Positions 25,312 through 36,860 of a stretch of DNA of 64,000 nt are shown here, one piece after another (position 1 is the first letter of the stretch; the number at the start of each line of letters is the position of its first letter). Origin of the DNA: Nothopassalora personata (lineage: Eukaryota > Ascomycota > Dothideomycetes > Mycosphaerellales > Mycosphaerellaceae). The translations under genes and the position numbers were made by a program. The stretch is from positions 2,604,001-2,668,000 of the forward strand of contig CM066290.1 of NCBI GenBank assembly GCA_033816765.1, in the 5' to 3' direction. Below the pieces are notes generated by a model. That model made no database searches. It saw only the letters and a list, made by a program, of their open reading frames with translations, and was not told the DNA's origin.

Positions 25312-26491
25312 CTACTCCATGTCTGGCGTTATAATGTTGGATCTGCCTCCATCTATCAGCACATCTCTCAGAGTCTCACAGCTCTTTATCCTGATGTCAA
25401 CAAAGCTCTCAGGCGAATAGAACGCAGTATGGCAAGTTAGCACCATCCTGCCCTCCAGCCAGGACTCTTTGTTACGGTACGCTCGGACCAGCGGATGTAC
25501 TCTATCCTCAGGTATAGGCTCTTCCGGCAGAACATCCAAAGCTGCACCAGATATGATGTCCTCTTTGAGACATCTCTCGACTCCATCCAGGTTCAGCACT
25601 TCTCCACGAGACGTATTGACGAGCACGGCACCACGCGGCAGTAGCGAGAGCAAGTCGTAGTCTATCATGTTCCTCGTCTCTCGAGTGCATGGGGAGTGCA
25701 GGCTCAGCACCTGACTCCTTCTGAACAGCTCTGTGATGTCTTTCGTCCTCTCCATGCCCAAGCTCTTGTCCACCCCGTTTGGGAGGTACGGATCGTAGAA
25801 CAGGACGTTCATGCCGAAAGCTTTCGCTCGGAGCGCCGCTGCCGTGCCAATTCGGCCAAGACCAAACACGCCAAAGGTATGCCCTTGTAATCTGGCGACC
25901 AAGGGCGTCTCGATCGGCATCCAAGGTGCTGGTGGGTTCGCTCTCTGCTGCTCGTTGTGAATGAGGATGCCGCGTCGCATAGATAGCATCAGTCCGATCG
26001 CATGATCGGCGATTTCTGCCGTGCCATAATCGGGCACGTTGCAGACCGTCACGTTGCGCTTCGCAAGGGCATCTCGGTCAAGGCGGTCATAGCCCACGCC
26101 CATACGTACGATGCTGTCGAATCTCAGTGTCTGCTCTTGTTCTGTTCATCTGCGGGCGCTTACACCTTGAGCTTCGGAAACAGCTCGACATCCTTTTCCG
26201 TGAAGCCTATCTTCAGCACCATGATCCCGTCTATCCTATCCCGCACATCTTTGGCGATAGCACTCCAAGGCTTTCTGGCGAGTTCTGAGGTACCGGTAGG
26301 CCAAAGTCGCGTGGAGATGAACTCGAGCTTGTAGTTCTGGCCGGATCGGGGAGCGAAGATCTCTTGTTCGACAGTGTCATCCTGAGCTACCGCGTCAATC
26401 AATACGATGCTGAGCGATCGCTATGGCTTCTGCTTACTGGGTACAAGCCATCGGCTTGGATGACGGTGTAAGTGGGCACTGCTTCTGACAT
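25312..26491 (-). CDS. D-isomer-specific 2-hydroxyacid dehydrogenase (CtBP/phosphoglycerate dehydrogenase type)
   Basis: Three exons, 26491-26438, 26381-26164 and 26113-25312, with introns of 56 and 50 nt, give 357 residues in exact phase (GT|C at the second join). The split catalytic domain surrounds a Rossmann domain with GLGRIGTAAALRAKAFG and the acidic residue after it (FYDPYLP). The catalytic triad is visible: Arg in VNTSRGEVL, Glu in DVLPEEPIP, His in LTCHTAFYSP. The His sits in a CHTAFYS context like CtBP proteins. NAD(P)H-dependent reduction of a 2-keto acid is expected; the substrate is not determined. Related family members include phosphoglycerate dehydrogenase, but no ACT domain is present, so serine biosynthesis is not implied. 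Confidence 0.88.
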
Positions 26492-26524
26492 ACTGACGAG
26501 GTGGGAGTCACAGCACAAGTCGGG

Positions 26525-26530
26525 TATATA
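26525..26530 (-). promoter_or_regulatory. TATA-like element of the dehydrogenase gene
   Basis: TATATA on the minus strand 33 bases before the ATG at 26491. It is close to the start, so a short leader is implied if used. Confidence 0.35.
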
Positions 26531-27518
26531 GCTCAGTCTACTTCACCTGTTCATGACAGAGTCTCAACGTCGTGACCGCGTACCGTGCTTCTCATGCAGG
26601 TACATGATGAAGCATTCGCCTATGGGGCCCGAGGTCGGGCTACGACTCGGTACAACGCTGGCCGAGTTCTGATGGCCATGCAGATAACGATGCTCTCTTG
26701 GACGGATGGGGAATTTCTACTGTAGCGCTGGCGCACGCCTTCGTTCTATGAGGCACTGTGGATCTTGATGTCTGATGTGTGCAATCAAGTTCCCTTCCAG
26801 AATGAGCGAACCGGTTAGTTCTAGTGCCGAACGACGGCTCGTGCGCAGGAGAAAGCCGACAACGGCCGATTCAAAAGTTCGATGTTCGCATCGCCTGATG
26901 GGCTGTGAAGGGTAATATAATATACAGCTCGCGATCTGCTCTTGTTCATGGTGTTAACGGGCTTTGATAGCGCCATACGATCCTGCAGTGCCCGCAGCAA
27001 CGTGATGCAGGGACCAATGGAGCTGCATATCAAGCGACCAGCCATTCGAGCGCATCGACTCGGGCGAAGGCTGTATGCTTAACCATTCTACAGGCAGACT
27101 GTATCAACTATCCAACACACAACGGGGGCAACCCACACAAAGCGATGTAGCTTCGAATCCTCAGGCGAGCGGGCCGATGTTCGGAAGTCGTAGACGCTGT
27201 GTGTGCTTGTATTCCAAAAAGAGTTCAAGCAGCTGCGTTCATACAATCCCCGCTCTGGTCATGGCTGTACCGCCCATCTTGTGCAGTGCCATAGTCTGCA
27301 CAGAGAGGTCCTTCCTTGGCTTCGGTCGCACTTTCCTCCCGAATCTACGACAAGTCCAACGACCGGTACGTGGAGATACCGAGTAACCGAGTAACCGACG
27401 TCTACTCACGTGCGCCTTCTAGGAGACTGAGGACCCACCTCACAAAAGCTCCCGTCGACGATTTCACCCCGTGTAATGTATGTAATACTCATCGGCGTCA
27501 GCATAGCGGGCAAATACC
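26531..27518. other. Intergenic
   Basis: About 1 kb with only short frames; no domain, repeat or RNA gene recognised. Confidence 0.4.
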
Positions 27519-28181
27519 TCACAGCACGGAGCTCTCAGCAGATCCGGAACTGCTTGTCGAAGAGCCGCTACTATCTGTGATGGTCGATCGTGTGGCCGAT
27601 GGATAGGATGTCGTAGCGGTCGTAGACGGCGTCGAAGTGGCAGATGTCTTCGACGTTGTGCTCAAGGAGGTGGCAGTCGCGGGGCTGTCATCATCGCCAC
27701 AGACGGTTGTGTTACATCTGTAGGCGCCCACGAAGAAGATTGTACCGAACAATTGACTGCATCTTCGTTTGCTCTCAGTCACATTGCTGCCAGTATACTT
27801 GCATTGTCCAATGCTGTCTCCACTGGCATCGGAGCCCTTGAAGATGTCAAAAGTACCGTTGGTGCTGGTATCAGAGTAGTTCCGTTGAAAGAAGAGCTTC
27901 CCTTCTCCGCACACATCATCCGTGGTCGTGAAGTTCGATGACTGTGGTCCAGCAGTGCCAGATTTTATGTAACGAGCACCTTGGGCGTGTTGAAGTTTGC
28001 CACAGGTGAAGGATTCGTTGAAGCCCACACCAGGCGAGATGACTTGAACGTTGTTGTAGCAGCTGCCAACGAAGAACTCTCCGTAGCAACTGGTCGTGTT
28101 GGCGATGATGAAGCTGGCGATGGTGGATTTTGCTGCAATGGCCAATAAAAGAGCGATGATGGTTGAATGCATCCTGGACAT
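27519..28181 (-). CDS. Small secreted eight-cysteine protein with Ser/Thr-rich tail
   Basis: A single exon of 220 residues (217 from the second ATG at 28172). A signal peptide is evident (MHSTIIALLLAIAAKSTIA, then SFIIANTT). The mature domain of about 145 residues carries eight Cys (in SCYG, SCYN, TCGK, VCGE, QCKY, RCSQ, RCNT, VCGD), enough for four disulfides, and several N-glycosylation sequons. The last 55 residues are a Ser/Thr run (TSLSTTSKTSATST and so on) typical of O-glycosylated linkers of cell-wall proteins. There is no hydrophobic GPI signal at the end. A TATA box lies about 50 bases upstream. Function is unknown; a cell-surface or effector-like role is an inference from size, secretion and Cys content. 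Confidence 0.75.
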   Translation of the reverse strand: MSRMHSTIIALLLAIAAKSTIASFIIANTTSCYGEFFVGSCYNNVQVISPGVGFNESFTCGKLQHAQGARYIKSGTAGPQSSNFTTTDDVCGEGKLFFQRNYSDTSTNGTFDIFKGSDASGDSIGQCKYTGSNVTESKRRCSQLFGTIFFVGAYRCNTTVCGDDDSPATATSLSTTSKTSATSTPSTTATTSYPSATRSTITDSSGSSTSSSGSAESSVL

Positions 28182-28231
28182 TCGTAGGACTTGACGCGAC
28201 TTGCCGTCCTTCGCAGAACATCTCTGAGGTC

Positions 28232-28237
28232 TATATA
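28232..28237 (-). promoter_or_regulatory. TATA box of the secreted eight-Cys gene
   Basis: TATATA read on the minus strand, 51-60 bases upstream of the two candidate ATGs. Confidence 0.45.
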
Positions 28238-29530
28238 AGAATGCATTTATGCAAGGATGGCAGAGAAGATATACTAGCAGGGGTGGCCGCGTGTGCTCGG
28301 CGGTAACATACGTGGCGCGGTCGTGAAAGAACGTCCATCGTGGCTCCGTCGGGCTGTGCTCGTCTACTCTACTATGTCTTTATTCTTGGCGTCTGAGGGA
28401 CTGCTGTGGGAACACGAGGTGGCCCAGCGTTGCTATGAGCATGCGAGGAGTTTGGGAGGAAGTTTTCGATGCGCTGTAGTACATGACAAGAGAAGAGAGT
28501 TGTCAAGTACCCATTGCAAGGCAAGGTAAAATGGCAGCAGCTCTTTACTTGATACCTGACGCTGTTAAGTCTCCGTCCTACTCTGGTTCGAAATCGTCGT
28601 GATGAACTTGTTGATCAAGTCGAAAGGTCGTGATCGTACGAATTGAAACACCGTTCATGGGACCACATTCCACTTGGCCCGAAGCTGACGCAGTCTTTGA
28701 TCCAATATCTGGGATTTATTCATCGCTGTCAAAGTAGTGGTTGATATTCTCGACCTCGCTTTATGTATTCCCGCGAATCCGACAGACGCACAAATAGCAG
28801 AGGAGCACGCATACTGTCAGAGACCTGCCAGCTGGGGGCATGTCGACGGTTTGCGAGAAGTCTCCTGACGCTGTCAACAGCTGGTCGAAGTGTGCTCCTC
28901 AGACGATGGAACTTGCGGACTTGTCTTGAGGGTTGTTATGGCCCGATCAAAGTGTTATGAGATGACACTTTGACCAAGCGTACGAGCCACCGGTATCAAC
29001 AAAACCTGGCCCATCCACAGGACCACCGAGGTACAGTATTGGAAGCACGTTCCACACACCCTCACACCTTCACAGACAATGTACAACGCCACCTGCACGT
29101 GACTCGAACTCAAAGCATTGGCTGCATTATACCGAAGTGCTCAAGATCGGCATGTTGCAGAAGCATTGATACGCACGAGCCCCCGCTTACCGCAATCAAA
29201 GATGTACAACGTTCATCTTGCTGTACACATCGAGCTTGCCATTGGTACTTGGAGTACGATTCGTAGACCATACAGTTACCGGAGGACGAACACCTGCAGT
29301 GGGACGAACCGGTCGCGGTCCGGCATGCCGATGAGTCCAATCGCTGATATTGAAATGCGCCATCACTGCTGTTTTGGCCTTGATCGTCGAGGGCGTCTGT
29401 CCCTGCGCGATGTGCGGTGGGGAGAAGATGTGGTACCTTGCGTTGGAAAGTAACGTCTGTGCTACTGGTGGTCTTATTTTGCCCTCCTTTCACATACATC
29501 ACGCCTCTTGCTGATTTCTTCCCATCCATC
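28238..29530. other. Intergenic (1.3 kb)
   Basis: Divergent spacer between the secreted protein gene and the DUF2235 gene. No gene, repeat or RNA recognised; the short open frames have no family pattern. Confidence 0.4.
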
Positions 29531-31084
29531 ATGAGCGAGACAGAAATCTTCTATCCGGCGGAGACGACGCCGAGCACAGAACACATGCAGAATGGCATTT
29601 CTAATCATGAGAGGGCTGTTCCTCAATTGCCCAGAGAGATTCGCGCTGTAAAGGACGCCCACTCGTACAAGCCTCGTGGAAAAAACATCATCGTGTGTCT
29701 GGACGGTACCGGCGACAAAGTAACACAATCTACAGCCATAGAAGGTCGCGTCTGACATAGTCCATAGTTTGATTCCGACAACAGCAACATCGTCCATTTC
29801 GTGAGCTGCCTTAAGAAGTCAAGCCCTTCACAATCGATCTACTATCAATCTGGAATCGGAACATACGATGGTGGAGGCCTCTCCAACGGCATCAATGCTG
29901 GTCTTGACATGGCAGTGGGTAGTGGACTGGGCGTGCACATCCGGGATGCATACAAGTATCTCATGCAAACTTACAAGGAAGGAGACAAGATCAGTCTATT
30001 CGGCTTCAGCAGAGGAGCGTACACAGCAAGATGTCTGGCAGGCATGGTCCACAAAGTCGGGCTGCTGCCAGCGTTCAACGAGGCACAGGTACCTTTTGCG
30101 TACGAGTACTACAAGGACGACACCGAGGAGGGATACAAGATGAGCACAGACTTCAAGAAGACGTTCTGCGTTACTGTCAATATCCACTTCATCGGCGTGT
30201 TTGACAGCGTTGGCAGCATTGGCTTCATCCCCCGCAAGCTCCCACTCAGCAGTACACCAACCTGCCAAGCAGAGCACTTTCGCCACGCAATGGCCCTGGA
30301 TGAACGCAGGGCGAAGTTCAAAGTATGTCGCTATCGCGAAAAAGACTTTACAGGCTGGAAAGTCCTCGCCGAAGAGAAGAAGGGGGGCAGAGAAGCGGGC
30401 CGGACTGACGTCCTCGAAGTCTGGTTCTCAGGCTGTCACGCCGATGTAGGAGGCGGCGCAGTTAAGAATGAAGTCCGTCACAAACTCTCACAAATCCCGC
30501 TCCGCTGGATGATTCGACAATGCTTCGACTGCGACACCGGTATCATCTTCAAGTCACCCCGCCTGGCAGAAGAAGGACTTGACGTACACACCCTCTGGCC
30601 GCGATACACGCAGCTCCCCATCCCACGCGGTGCACCACCGCATCAAGACCTCTTGGAAAGGAAACAAAACGGTGGCTTGGGCCCGATACTCAGACGGTCC
30701 TCCGTCCTAGAGCCCGTCAAACAAGACGATCCGATGGGAATGCACCATGTGAAACTGTACGAAGACCACGAAAAGCGGAAGCTGTCAAGCGATTGGATTC
30801 CCGAACAGGTCGAAGACTACTTCGACTCCCTGGAGAAAATCAACGATCAGCTTGTTGAAGCCAAGGGGTGGTGGGTGCTGGAAGTCTGGCCGGTCAAAGT
30901 TCGAATTCAGCGGAAAGATTCTGATGGATGGATTAAGAAGGTCAGGTGTAATATGGGGAGGTATCGCGCTTGTCAGGAACACGACCCGAAACTGCATTGG
31001 ACTGTGCAGCAGCGCATCGACGAGAAGATTGGAGAGAATAAAGTGAGAGCCGACCGAAGATCCGTGTGGCAGTCGGTAGTTTAG
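29531..31084 (+). CDS. DUF2235 (T6SS phospholipase effector Tle1-like fold) hydrolase
   Basis: Exon 1 29531-29719 and exon 2 29768-31084, with a 48-nt intron (GTAACA...CATAG), give 501 residues. Splicing joins NIIVCLDGTGDK to FDSDNSNIVHF, the family's opening Asp-Gly-Thr block. The nucleophile elbow is GFSRGAYTAR (Gly-x-Ser-x-Gly) at about residue 143; an Asp lies in FIGVFDSVGS and a His in WFSGCHADVGGG, the expected triad positions. The fold is the alpha/beta hydrolase-like catalytic domain (DUF2235) shared with bacterial Tle1 phospholipases. In fungi these proteins are common and largely uncharacterised, so lipase activity is possible but not shown. No signal peptide; likely cytosolic. Confidence 0.88.
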
Positions 31085-31633
31085 AAGTCTTGCAGGTTGG
31101 AGAAGGAGTCTCTTTTGATACCCAGTATGAACAGTACCTTCATGGATCACGACAAACTAAGCACTTCGTGCGCATGTCTCAACTCTTGTGCCTCAGACAG
31201 CACAGAATTGGCACACCGCAATGCGAAGTTATCTACTGCCTTCCCATCTGGTACTAAATTTCGCACAGATTTGTTGGGCAGCTTGGGTGAGGTGGAATCG
31301 TAGTATTGGTGTGTGGCGAGTGCGGAACATTGACAGAGATTGTTAGCCTTCTCGTCGTGGTTCATATGTCATGGAGCGCTTCGTCTAATACCCGAAGCAC
31401 CAGCAGTGGCCCAAACATCCTGGTGCGGTCCTCAGTAGGCGGGTTGAGGCAGCCGAGAGGAAAGCATAGCGCGTGATGGGATGCTTCGGGCATAAGACTG
31501 TGATCATGCATCTGTAATTGTGAATAAGAGAGATAAAGTCTCGGCAGAGCGGGCCGAACCGCCGCTGCTTATACTGGTTTGCAGCCATTTCACGTGCATG
31601 ACTTGACTCAACCTCTAGATTATGCACGATAAG
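31085..31633. other. Intergenic
   Basis: Short spacer between tandem plus-strand genes. Nothing recognisable beyond promoter space. Confidence 0.4.
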
Positions 31634-32719
31634 ATGGGTCTGGTAGACTACTCGGACAGCGAGAGCGACTCGGAAGCGCCGGCGAAAGCGACGACAGTAC
31701 CGAAGAACGAATCGACATGGAAAGCAGCCATCCAGAGGTCTGCGATGGCGCCAGGCAAGATCGCTGTCGCATTGCCGACACTCCAGCCAGAAGCGGGCCA
31801 GAATGGAGACACTGGGGCAGAGGGATCGCCAGCCAAACGAGCACGAACTGTTGGCGCGTTCAGCGGCTTCAACAGTCTTCTACCTGCGCCGAAACGTCCT
31901 CCTCAGAATGCCGCGCCCAAAGCAGGTGTCAGTCTGAAGACCAGTAGCGAGGCAGCCTTCAGTCGCGATCCGGCACCAAAGTCGGGGCCAGACGATGCCG
32001 AGGAAGACATCACTGCGACGACGACGACCGCCTCCTCCACCAAGAGTGAACCCCCACCAGAGCCCAAGCTTGTAGCCAAGGCAACGCGATTCCTCCCCTT
32101 GAGTGTCTCCAACAAGAAAAAGAAGAAGCCGACAAGCAAGCCTCCGTCGGTACAGGAGCAGAGCAACAGTGCAGACGATGGGAAACATTCGGACATGGCG
32201 AAAGCGGTGACGGAGAAAGTCGCCATACAAGCAGAGGCTGCACCCCAGCCGAAGCCGAAGCGGTCACTCTTCTCGGTGCAGCAAGAGGATGAACCTCAGC
32301 CCATGGACTCCGAGTCACCTTACGAACCCTTGATCTCGCGGCAAGGGCGGGCATACCTGCCAGAAGAGGTGGAAAACCCAGTGCAGTATGCAGCCACAGC
32401 GGATCCCAACTCGCTGGAAGCGGTGGCCGACGACATGAACCTCACGCCGGCCCAGCGACGGCAGCTCTTTGGTAGGAACGGCAAATCAGCGAACGTCACG
32501 CACTTTAATATGGACTCGGAGTATGCTCACAATGAGGAACTGCGACAGGCTGGCGAAGTGGTAGAACATCGTGCTGTAAAGGCCATCGCACCTGGCAAGC
32601 ATAGCTTGCAGCAGTTGGTTAACAACGCGAGAAGCCAAAAGGATGCCCTCGATGACAAGTTTGCTGAAGGCAAAGCAAATCGTAGTGCGGGAGGCGCGAA
32701 GTATGGCTGGAGCCAATAA
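31634..32719 (+). CDS. PRCC family protein (mitotic checkpoint regulator, MAD2B-interacting)
   Basis: A single exon, 361 residues from the ATG opening MGLVDYSDSESDSE; an ATG four codons upstream (31622) is in frame but the chosen start matches the family's usual opening. The N-terminal two thirds are disordered, rich in Lys, Pro, Ser and Glu, with FSGFNSLLPAPKRP, a conserved core motif. The C-terminal 100 residues hold the PRCC signature: LTPAQRRQLFGRNG, then QLVNNARSQKDALDDKFAEGKANRSAGGAKYGW at the end. The human homologue PRCC binds MAD2B and associates with splicing factors; a nuclear role is likely here. Confidence 0.85.
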   Translation: MGLVDYSDSESDSEAPAKATTVPKNESTWKAAIQRSAMAPGKIAVALPTLQPEAGQNGDTGAEGSPAKRARTVGAFSGFNSLLPAPKRPPQNAAPKAGVSLKTSSEAAFSRDPAPKSGPDDAEEDITATTTTASSTKSEPPPEPKLVAKATRFLPLSVSNKKKKKPTSKPPSVQEQSNSADDGKHSDMAKAVTEKVAIQAEAAPQPKPKRSLFSVQQEDEPQPMDSESPYEPLISRQGRAYLPEEVENPVQYAATADPNSLEAVADDMNLTPAQRRQLFGRNGKSANVTHFNMDSEYAHNEELRQAGEVVEHRAVKAIAPGKHSLQQLVNNARSQKDALDDKFAEGKANRSAGGAKYGWSQ

Positions 32720-33617
32720 GGCTGACAAGCGCTGGAAGCATCACCTGCTGCGAGGGCGATGAAGCGCAGCCCGGCCGCATAGGCTCATGAGTCCACGACG
32801 CCAGAATCGCATAGCAGTAGGTGCTCCAAGATTCCCAGCTTGCTTGCGATTCACCTGTCTGCCTTCTCTTTTCGCGGTCAGAGTCAGATTTGCGGCGCCA
32901 TTTCCGCTCGGTCGTATCGCCGCAACCGTACTGAAACCCGTCACACATCCCCACCATAGCCATGATGTCGCACGCCTGGGCGATACATTCACTACCACTT
33001 TCCAGTTCAAAGTGAATCGCAGGGTCATGGTGAACCTGACGTCGGCACTCAAAGCGTCGCAGGTGAATCCCTCTACAGAGCAAAAGGTAGATGAATCATG
33101 TGAAGGAAGACTCGTCGCCGTGTAATCTATCGAACGACTCTGCCATCCATTTCTCAGAGCTGGCCTGATCCTGTGTGTACATGAGGCGCGTGCTGTGTCA
33201 CTGGATCGCAAAGTTCTTATTCTTGATCTATGCTGTTCCCATAGGCTGCTTCGTCTCGTGTATATTGTACTGTGCAAGTCAATGTCACTGAAGGCTGTCA
33301 GTTGCCAAGCCACACGCGGTGGTACACACGATGACGCACTCCAGCTCCCAAAAAAAGCTTCGGGCAGCTCTTGCAGCATTTGTGTATCCGATACATCCAA
33401 TTATCGCGCTTCTGCGGCCGTCACGCCTCAAATAATGGCTCGCTATCGCCGTTTAACAGCTATCTCCATGCTTCGGACAGCGGTTCCACTAACGTCACTG
33501 TCACGCCGCCGTTCCGACTTATAGACTCGTGCCTGCAGGCATAGGAAAGCAACCTTTATGCTCCAATATTGATTCATTCCTTCTCTTCAATCACACTCAC
33601 ATTGAACGCTGCGCATC
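32720..33617. other. Intergenic (0.9 kb)
   Basis: Spacer before the alcohol dehydrogenase gene. Opposite-strand frames lack any domain pattern. Confidence 0.4.
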
Positions 33618-34822
33618 ATGACCGACTACAAGTTCGAGGGCTGGCTCGGCGAGGACAAGTCGTCTGTCAAGGGCAACATGAAATGGGGCGTTTTCGAGCC
33701 CAAGAAGTGGGAGGAAGATGACGTTGACATTCAGATCTCCCACTGCGGTGTCTGCGGCTCTGACTTGCACACGCTATCTTCTGGCTGGGGACCGACGCCG
33801 TATCGTGAGTCGCGGACGGCATACTTTGGTCTCTGCACATCCTAACGTGATTGCAGCTTGCGTCGTCGGCCACGAAATCGTTGGAAAGGCCGTCCGGGTT
33901 GGCTCTAACGTGAAGGACATCAAAGTCGGGGACCGTGTTGGCGTTGGCGCACAAGCTCGCAGCTGCATGTCCAAGGATTGCCCAGACTGCTCTGTTGGTC
34001 TGGAGAACCACTGTGCCCTTGGCGGTGTCAACACATACGGCTCAATCTATCCCAAGGGAGAGGGCAAATCATACGGTGGATATGCCGACTACAACCGGAC
34101 CAACTCGCACTTCGTCTTCAAGATCCCAGATGCACTGCCCTCGGCCGAAGCAGCACCTATGCTTTGCGGAGGCATCACGGTCTACTCGCCTCTCAAGAAC
34201 TACGGCGCTGGACCTGGAAAGACTGTTGGGATCGTGGGTATGTTGCCCGGACTAGGCCTCCCTTTCCCCTGAGACAGAGAGAGTGGTTCTAACCGTCGTT
34301 CGAACAGGTGTGGGTGGCTTGGGTCACTTCGGACTGCTTTTCGCCAAAGCATTGGGTGCTGATCGTGTGGTTGGTATCTCTCGGAAGGCCGACAAGCGAG
34401 AAGATGCCTTGAAGCTGGGCGCAGATGAGTACATTGCTACCGATGAGGACAAGGACTGGGAGACCAAGTACAAGCGCAGCATCGATCTAATCGTCTGCAC
34501 TGTGAGCTCCGAGAAAATGCCACTGACAGGCTACCTTGGCCTGTTGAAGACCAAGGGAACATTCATCCAGGTCGGCGCCCCAGACAATGGCAATCTACCA
34601 CCTATCAACGCCTTCACGCTTCTCACCAACGGCATCAAGGTTGGTGGAAGCGGCATCGGAAGCCCCAATGAAATTGAAGGTATGTTGAAGGTCGCAGCCG
34701 AGTGGAAGGTCAAGCCTTGGATCCAGGAGAGACCTTTGGATGAGGCCAATCAGGTTGTACAGGACTTGAATGCTGGGAAGGCAAGGTACCGATACGTGCT
34801 CGTTAACCAAAAGCACGCATAG
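33618..34822 (+). CDS. Zinc-dependent alcohol dehydrogenase (cinnamyl/ADH6-like MDR)
   Basis: Three exons, 33618-33804, 33857-34237 and 34308-34822, with introns of 52 and 70 nt, give 360 residues. Catalytic zinc ligands are in HCGVCGSDLH (Cys43 or Cys46) and GHEIVG; the structural zinc lobe is present (CMSKDCPDCSVGLENHC). The Rossmann fingerprint GVGGLGHFG is rebuilt exactly by the second splice (G|GT), followed by the NADP-favouring SRKADKRE. The C-terminal DLNAGKARYRYVL is typical of the cinnamyl alcohol dehydrogenase/Adh6 group. It should interconvert aldehydes and alcohols with NADP(H); the physiological substrate is unknown. Confidence 0.92.
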
Positions 34823-35491
34823 ACGCAGACCATCTCGTGCATGTCCATGGCACTTTCAACAGTCACGCGAAGCGATAGCGGATGATAGAGTATCGCAACA
34901 GATAGAAGAAATGCAGCAAGTAATGATATGCTAGCTGACCACGACCATCAACACCTTATCGAGTCTCCGTCGATGTGTGACTGTGCAGCCGAGGTCAGAT
35001 TAACATCGTAGGAGCATAGCTGTTGATTCTGTCTAGAGATTCGCAAAACATATCCATAGGAGGCACGTGCCTGTGTGTCAGTGCCTTGCCACACCTACCT
35101 GCACTGCATCATATCTGCAGCAACCTACGTCTCTGGCGCCTGCTATGGGCGTGGGAGGGACGACCAGACCATCGCCGTCGACACCTATCATCGAAGCTGA
35201 ATGGTGCCATTCGAGGTAGTGTCTGTCCCTTGTGGCGAATGCGGCGTCACCGCCGATGGACTCGCATATCAACTCACCGATCGACCCCTGAGCGGCTAAC
35301 AGCCGCAGATTGCCTTTTGTGGCAAGCAGCACAAGATCTTGTTAAAACCTGCAGCAATGTACGACCAACAGGCCATGATGATGAATAGGTCAAGTAGCGA
35401 CGATATAAACCTGGTGCTCCAACGGGACTGTGTGTCGCAATACAGTCGTGTCCCTGCCTGTCGTAAGCAGCTGTCGCAGAAGTGCGAGCGA
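34823..35491. other. Intergenic, left flank of the retrotransposon
   Basis: No gene recognised. Ends at the AGCGA target duplication at 35487-35491. Confidence 0.4.
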
Positions 35492-35666
35492 TGTTGTGAA
35501 TCAGGTGACCAATGGCTATGTTAGTTAGGACCTGGCACACACATACTATATTACACTGTTTCTGTAGCTAGATAGTCTTACACCCTATAGCAATTTATAA
35601 GGGTTACTAATCTACCCTATCGTTTTAATCTAGAAGCTTATACTCGTTAAATACCTATTTATAATA
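35492..35666 (+). repeat. 5' LTR of the RIP-mutated element
   Basis: 175 bp. The first roughly 60 bases keep CA and TG dinucleotides (GGTGACCAATGGC, CCTGGCACACAC), while the inner part carries C-to-T changes relative to the 3' copy (for example CTTACACC against CTCACACC). Confidence 0.85.
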
Positions 35667-36205
35667 GGTTATAAGCCTAGGTACTCCTCTACCTATTTAT
35701 TTTAAAACCTAAATTGTTATCAAAGCTCTATTAAGGATTAGCTTGCCTTGCTAGTAGACCCGACCCTATATTTGTTTTACGGATAACTATCTAATCGATT
35801 TAAGAACTACTATAGGATATCGATACTAAGCATTATTACCGTAGTATAGTATCTAAAAGAGCTAGACTAGATATAGAGTTTAGAAACAATACCTCTAGTA
35901 ACCTAGTAATGTCTACTAAGGATAACTAAGTGCTTAGAAAAGGCGTATAGTTCTAGGTATAGAAATTTATACTAATTAGCGTACTACTAGAGAAGAATCT
36001 AGCTAGATATATAATCTATAACCTAGACTAGGTTAATCTAAAGTATGCTCTAAATAGGGTAGCTTATAAACAACCCTAAGATACGACTAAGAATACCTAG
36101 AATAAGACTACTACCTAGAATAAAGCTCTTTAGGACATTACTAGTAGTGTAGGATATAAAGCTACCTATAAGCGATAGAAGAAAGAGGATATATAAGCTT
36201 TTAGC

Positions 36206-36635
36206 ATTATTATAGCTAGATTAGACTCTACCCTAAGGCTAAACTTTAGAGATATAGACAAGTTAGCTAAGGAATTATACAATTTAATTAAGGTAATATA
36301 TAAGCCTATTATTATAATCGATCTATATAATACTCTAAAAGCAATTAGTTATATTAAATTAGATACTATAAGACCTAATATATTAAAGTACTATAAAGAC
36401 TTTTAAGTATAGGTATACAACTATAAGACTAATATAGAGCAATTTATTAGATCCTCCCTAGTTAATAATAAGTTACTACTTAAATCCTTATTTGTCCTCC
36501 TAGATAGTATCTATAGACTATACTTTATTAAAGGCCTAAACTATATTAAATAGCTTAGGATATAGAGATATAATAATCCCCTAGAATTAACTACCTTAGA
36601 GAGAATATTTATAACTCTTAGGAAGGAGTAAGTAC
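36206..36635 (+). pseudogene. Retrotransposon gag-like relic
   Basis: One frame reads for about 140 codons as a plausible structural polyprotein (opening LDSTLRLNFRDIDKLAKELY), interrupted by TAA/TAG codons where CAA or CAG would fit, the change RIP makes. It lies near the start of the internal region as gag would. No protease, integrase or reverse transcriptase motif was seen. The family is inferred from position and character only. Confidence 0.5.
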
Positions 36636-36671
36636 CTACTACCTATTAATGTCTACTAACCACCCTATGTA

Positions 36672-36860
36672 GGCCTGTCCGAGTTGTGGTGGTATAGAGC
36701 GGCGCTTATGTAAGTAGGGGTATTTGCCGGTCCCGGGACCGTGAAATCAGGTCACGTGACAAGTAGCGCAGTAGCTAGATAAACAAGAGGATTAGCGGAC
36801 TTAAACCCCTATACCCTCTACTCGAGAGGTATAAATTGAATTGTTTCCTTAATGCTACGC
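36672..36860. other. Less-mutated patch with palindromes inside the element
   Basis: Unlike the surrounding DNA this stretch keeps CA and TG dinucleotides and a higher GC content. It contains GGTCCCGGGACC (12-bp perfect palindrome near 36731) and GTCACGTGAC shortly after. It may be part of another, younger insertion; ends and target duplication could not be defined. Confidence 0.3.

Noticed and set aside
28560..28600. GGTTCGAAATC, resembling a tRNA B box
   Set aside because: No A box or cloverleaf arms upstream; no tRNA could be folded by eye here or elsewhere in the window.
32741..33400. Minus-strand frame of 219 codons between PRCC and ADH genes
   Set aside because: No domain pattern or splice signals, and composition unlike the real genes; a chance frame in intergenic DNA.
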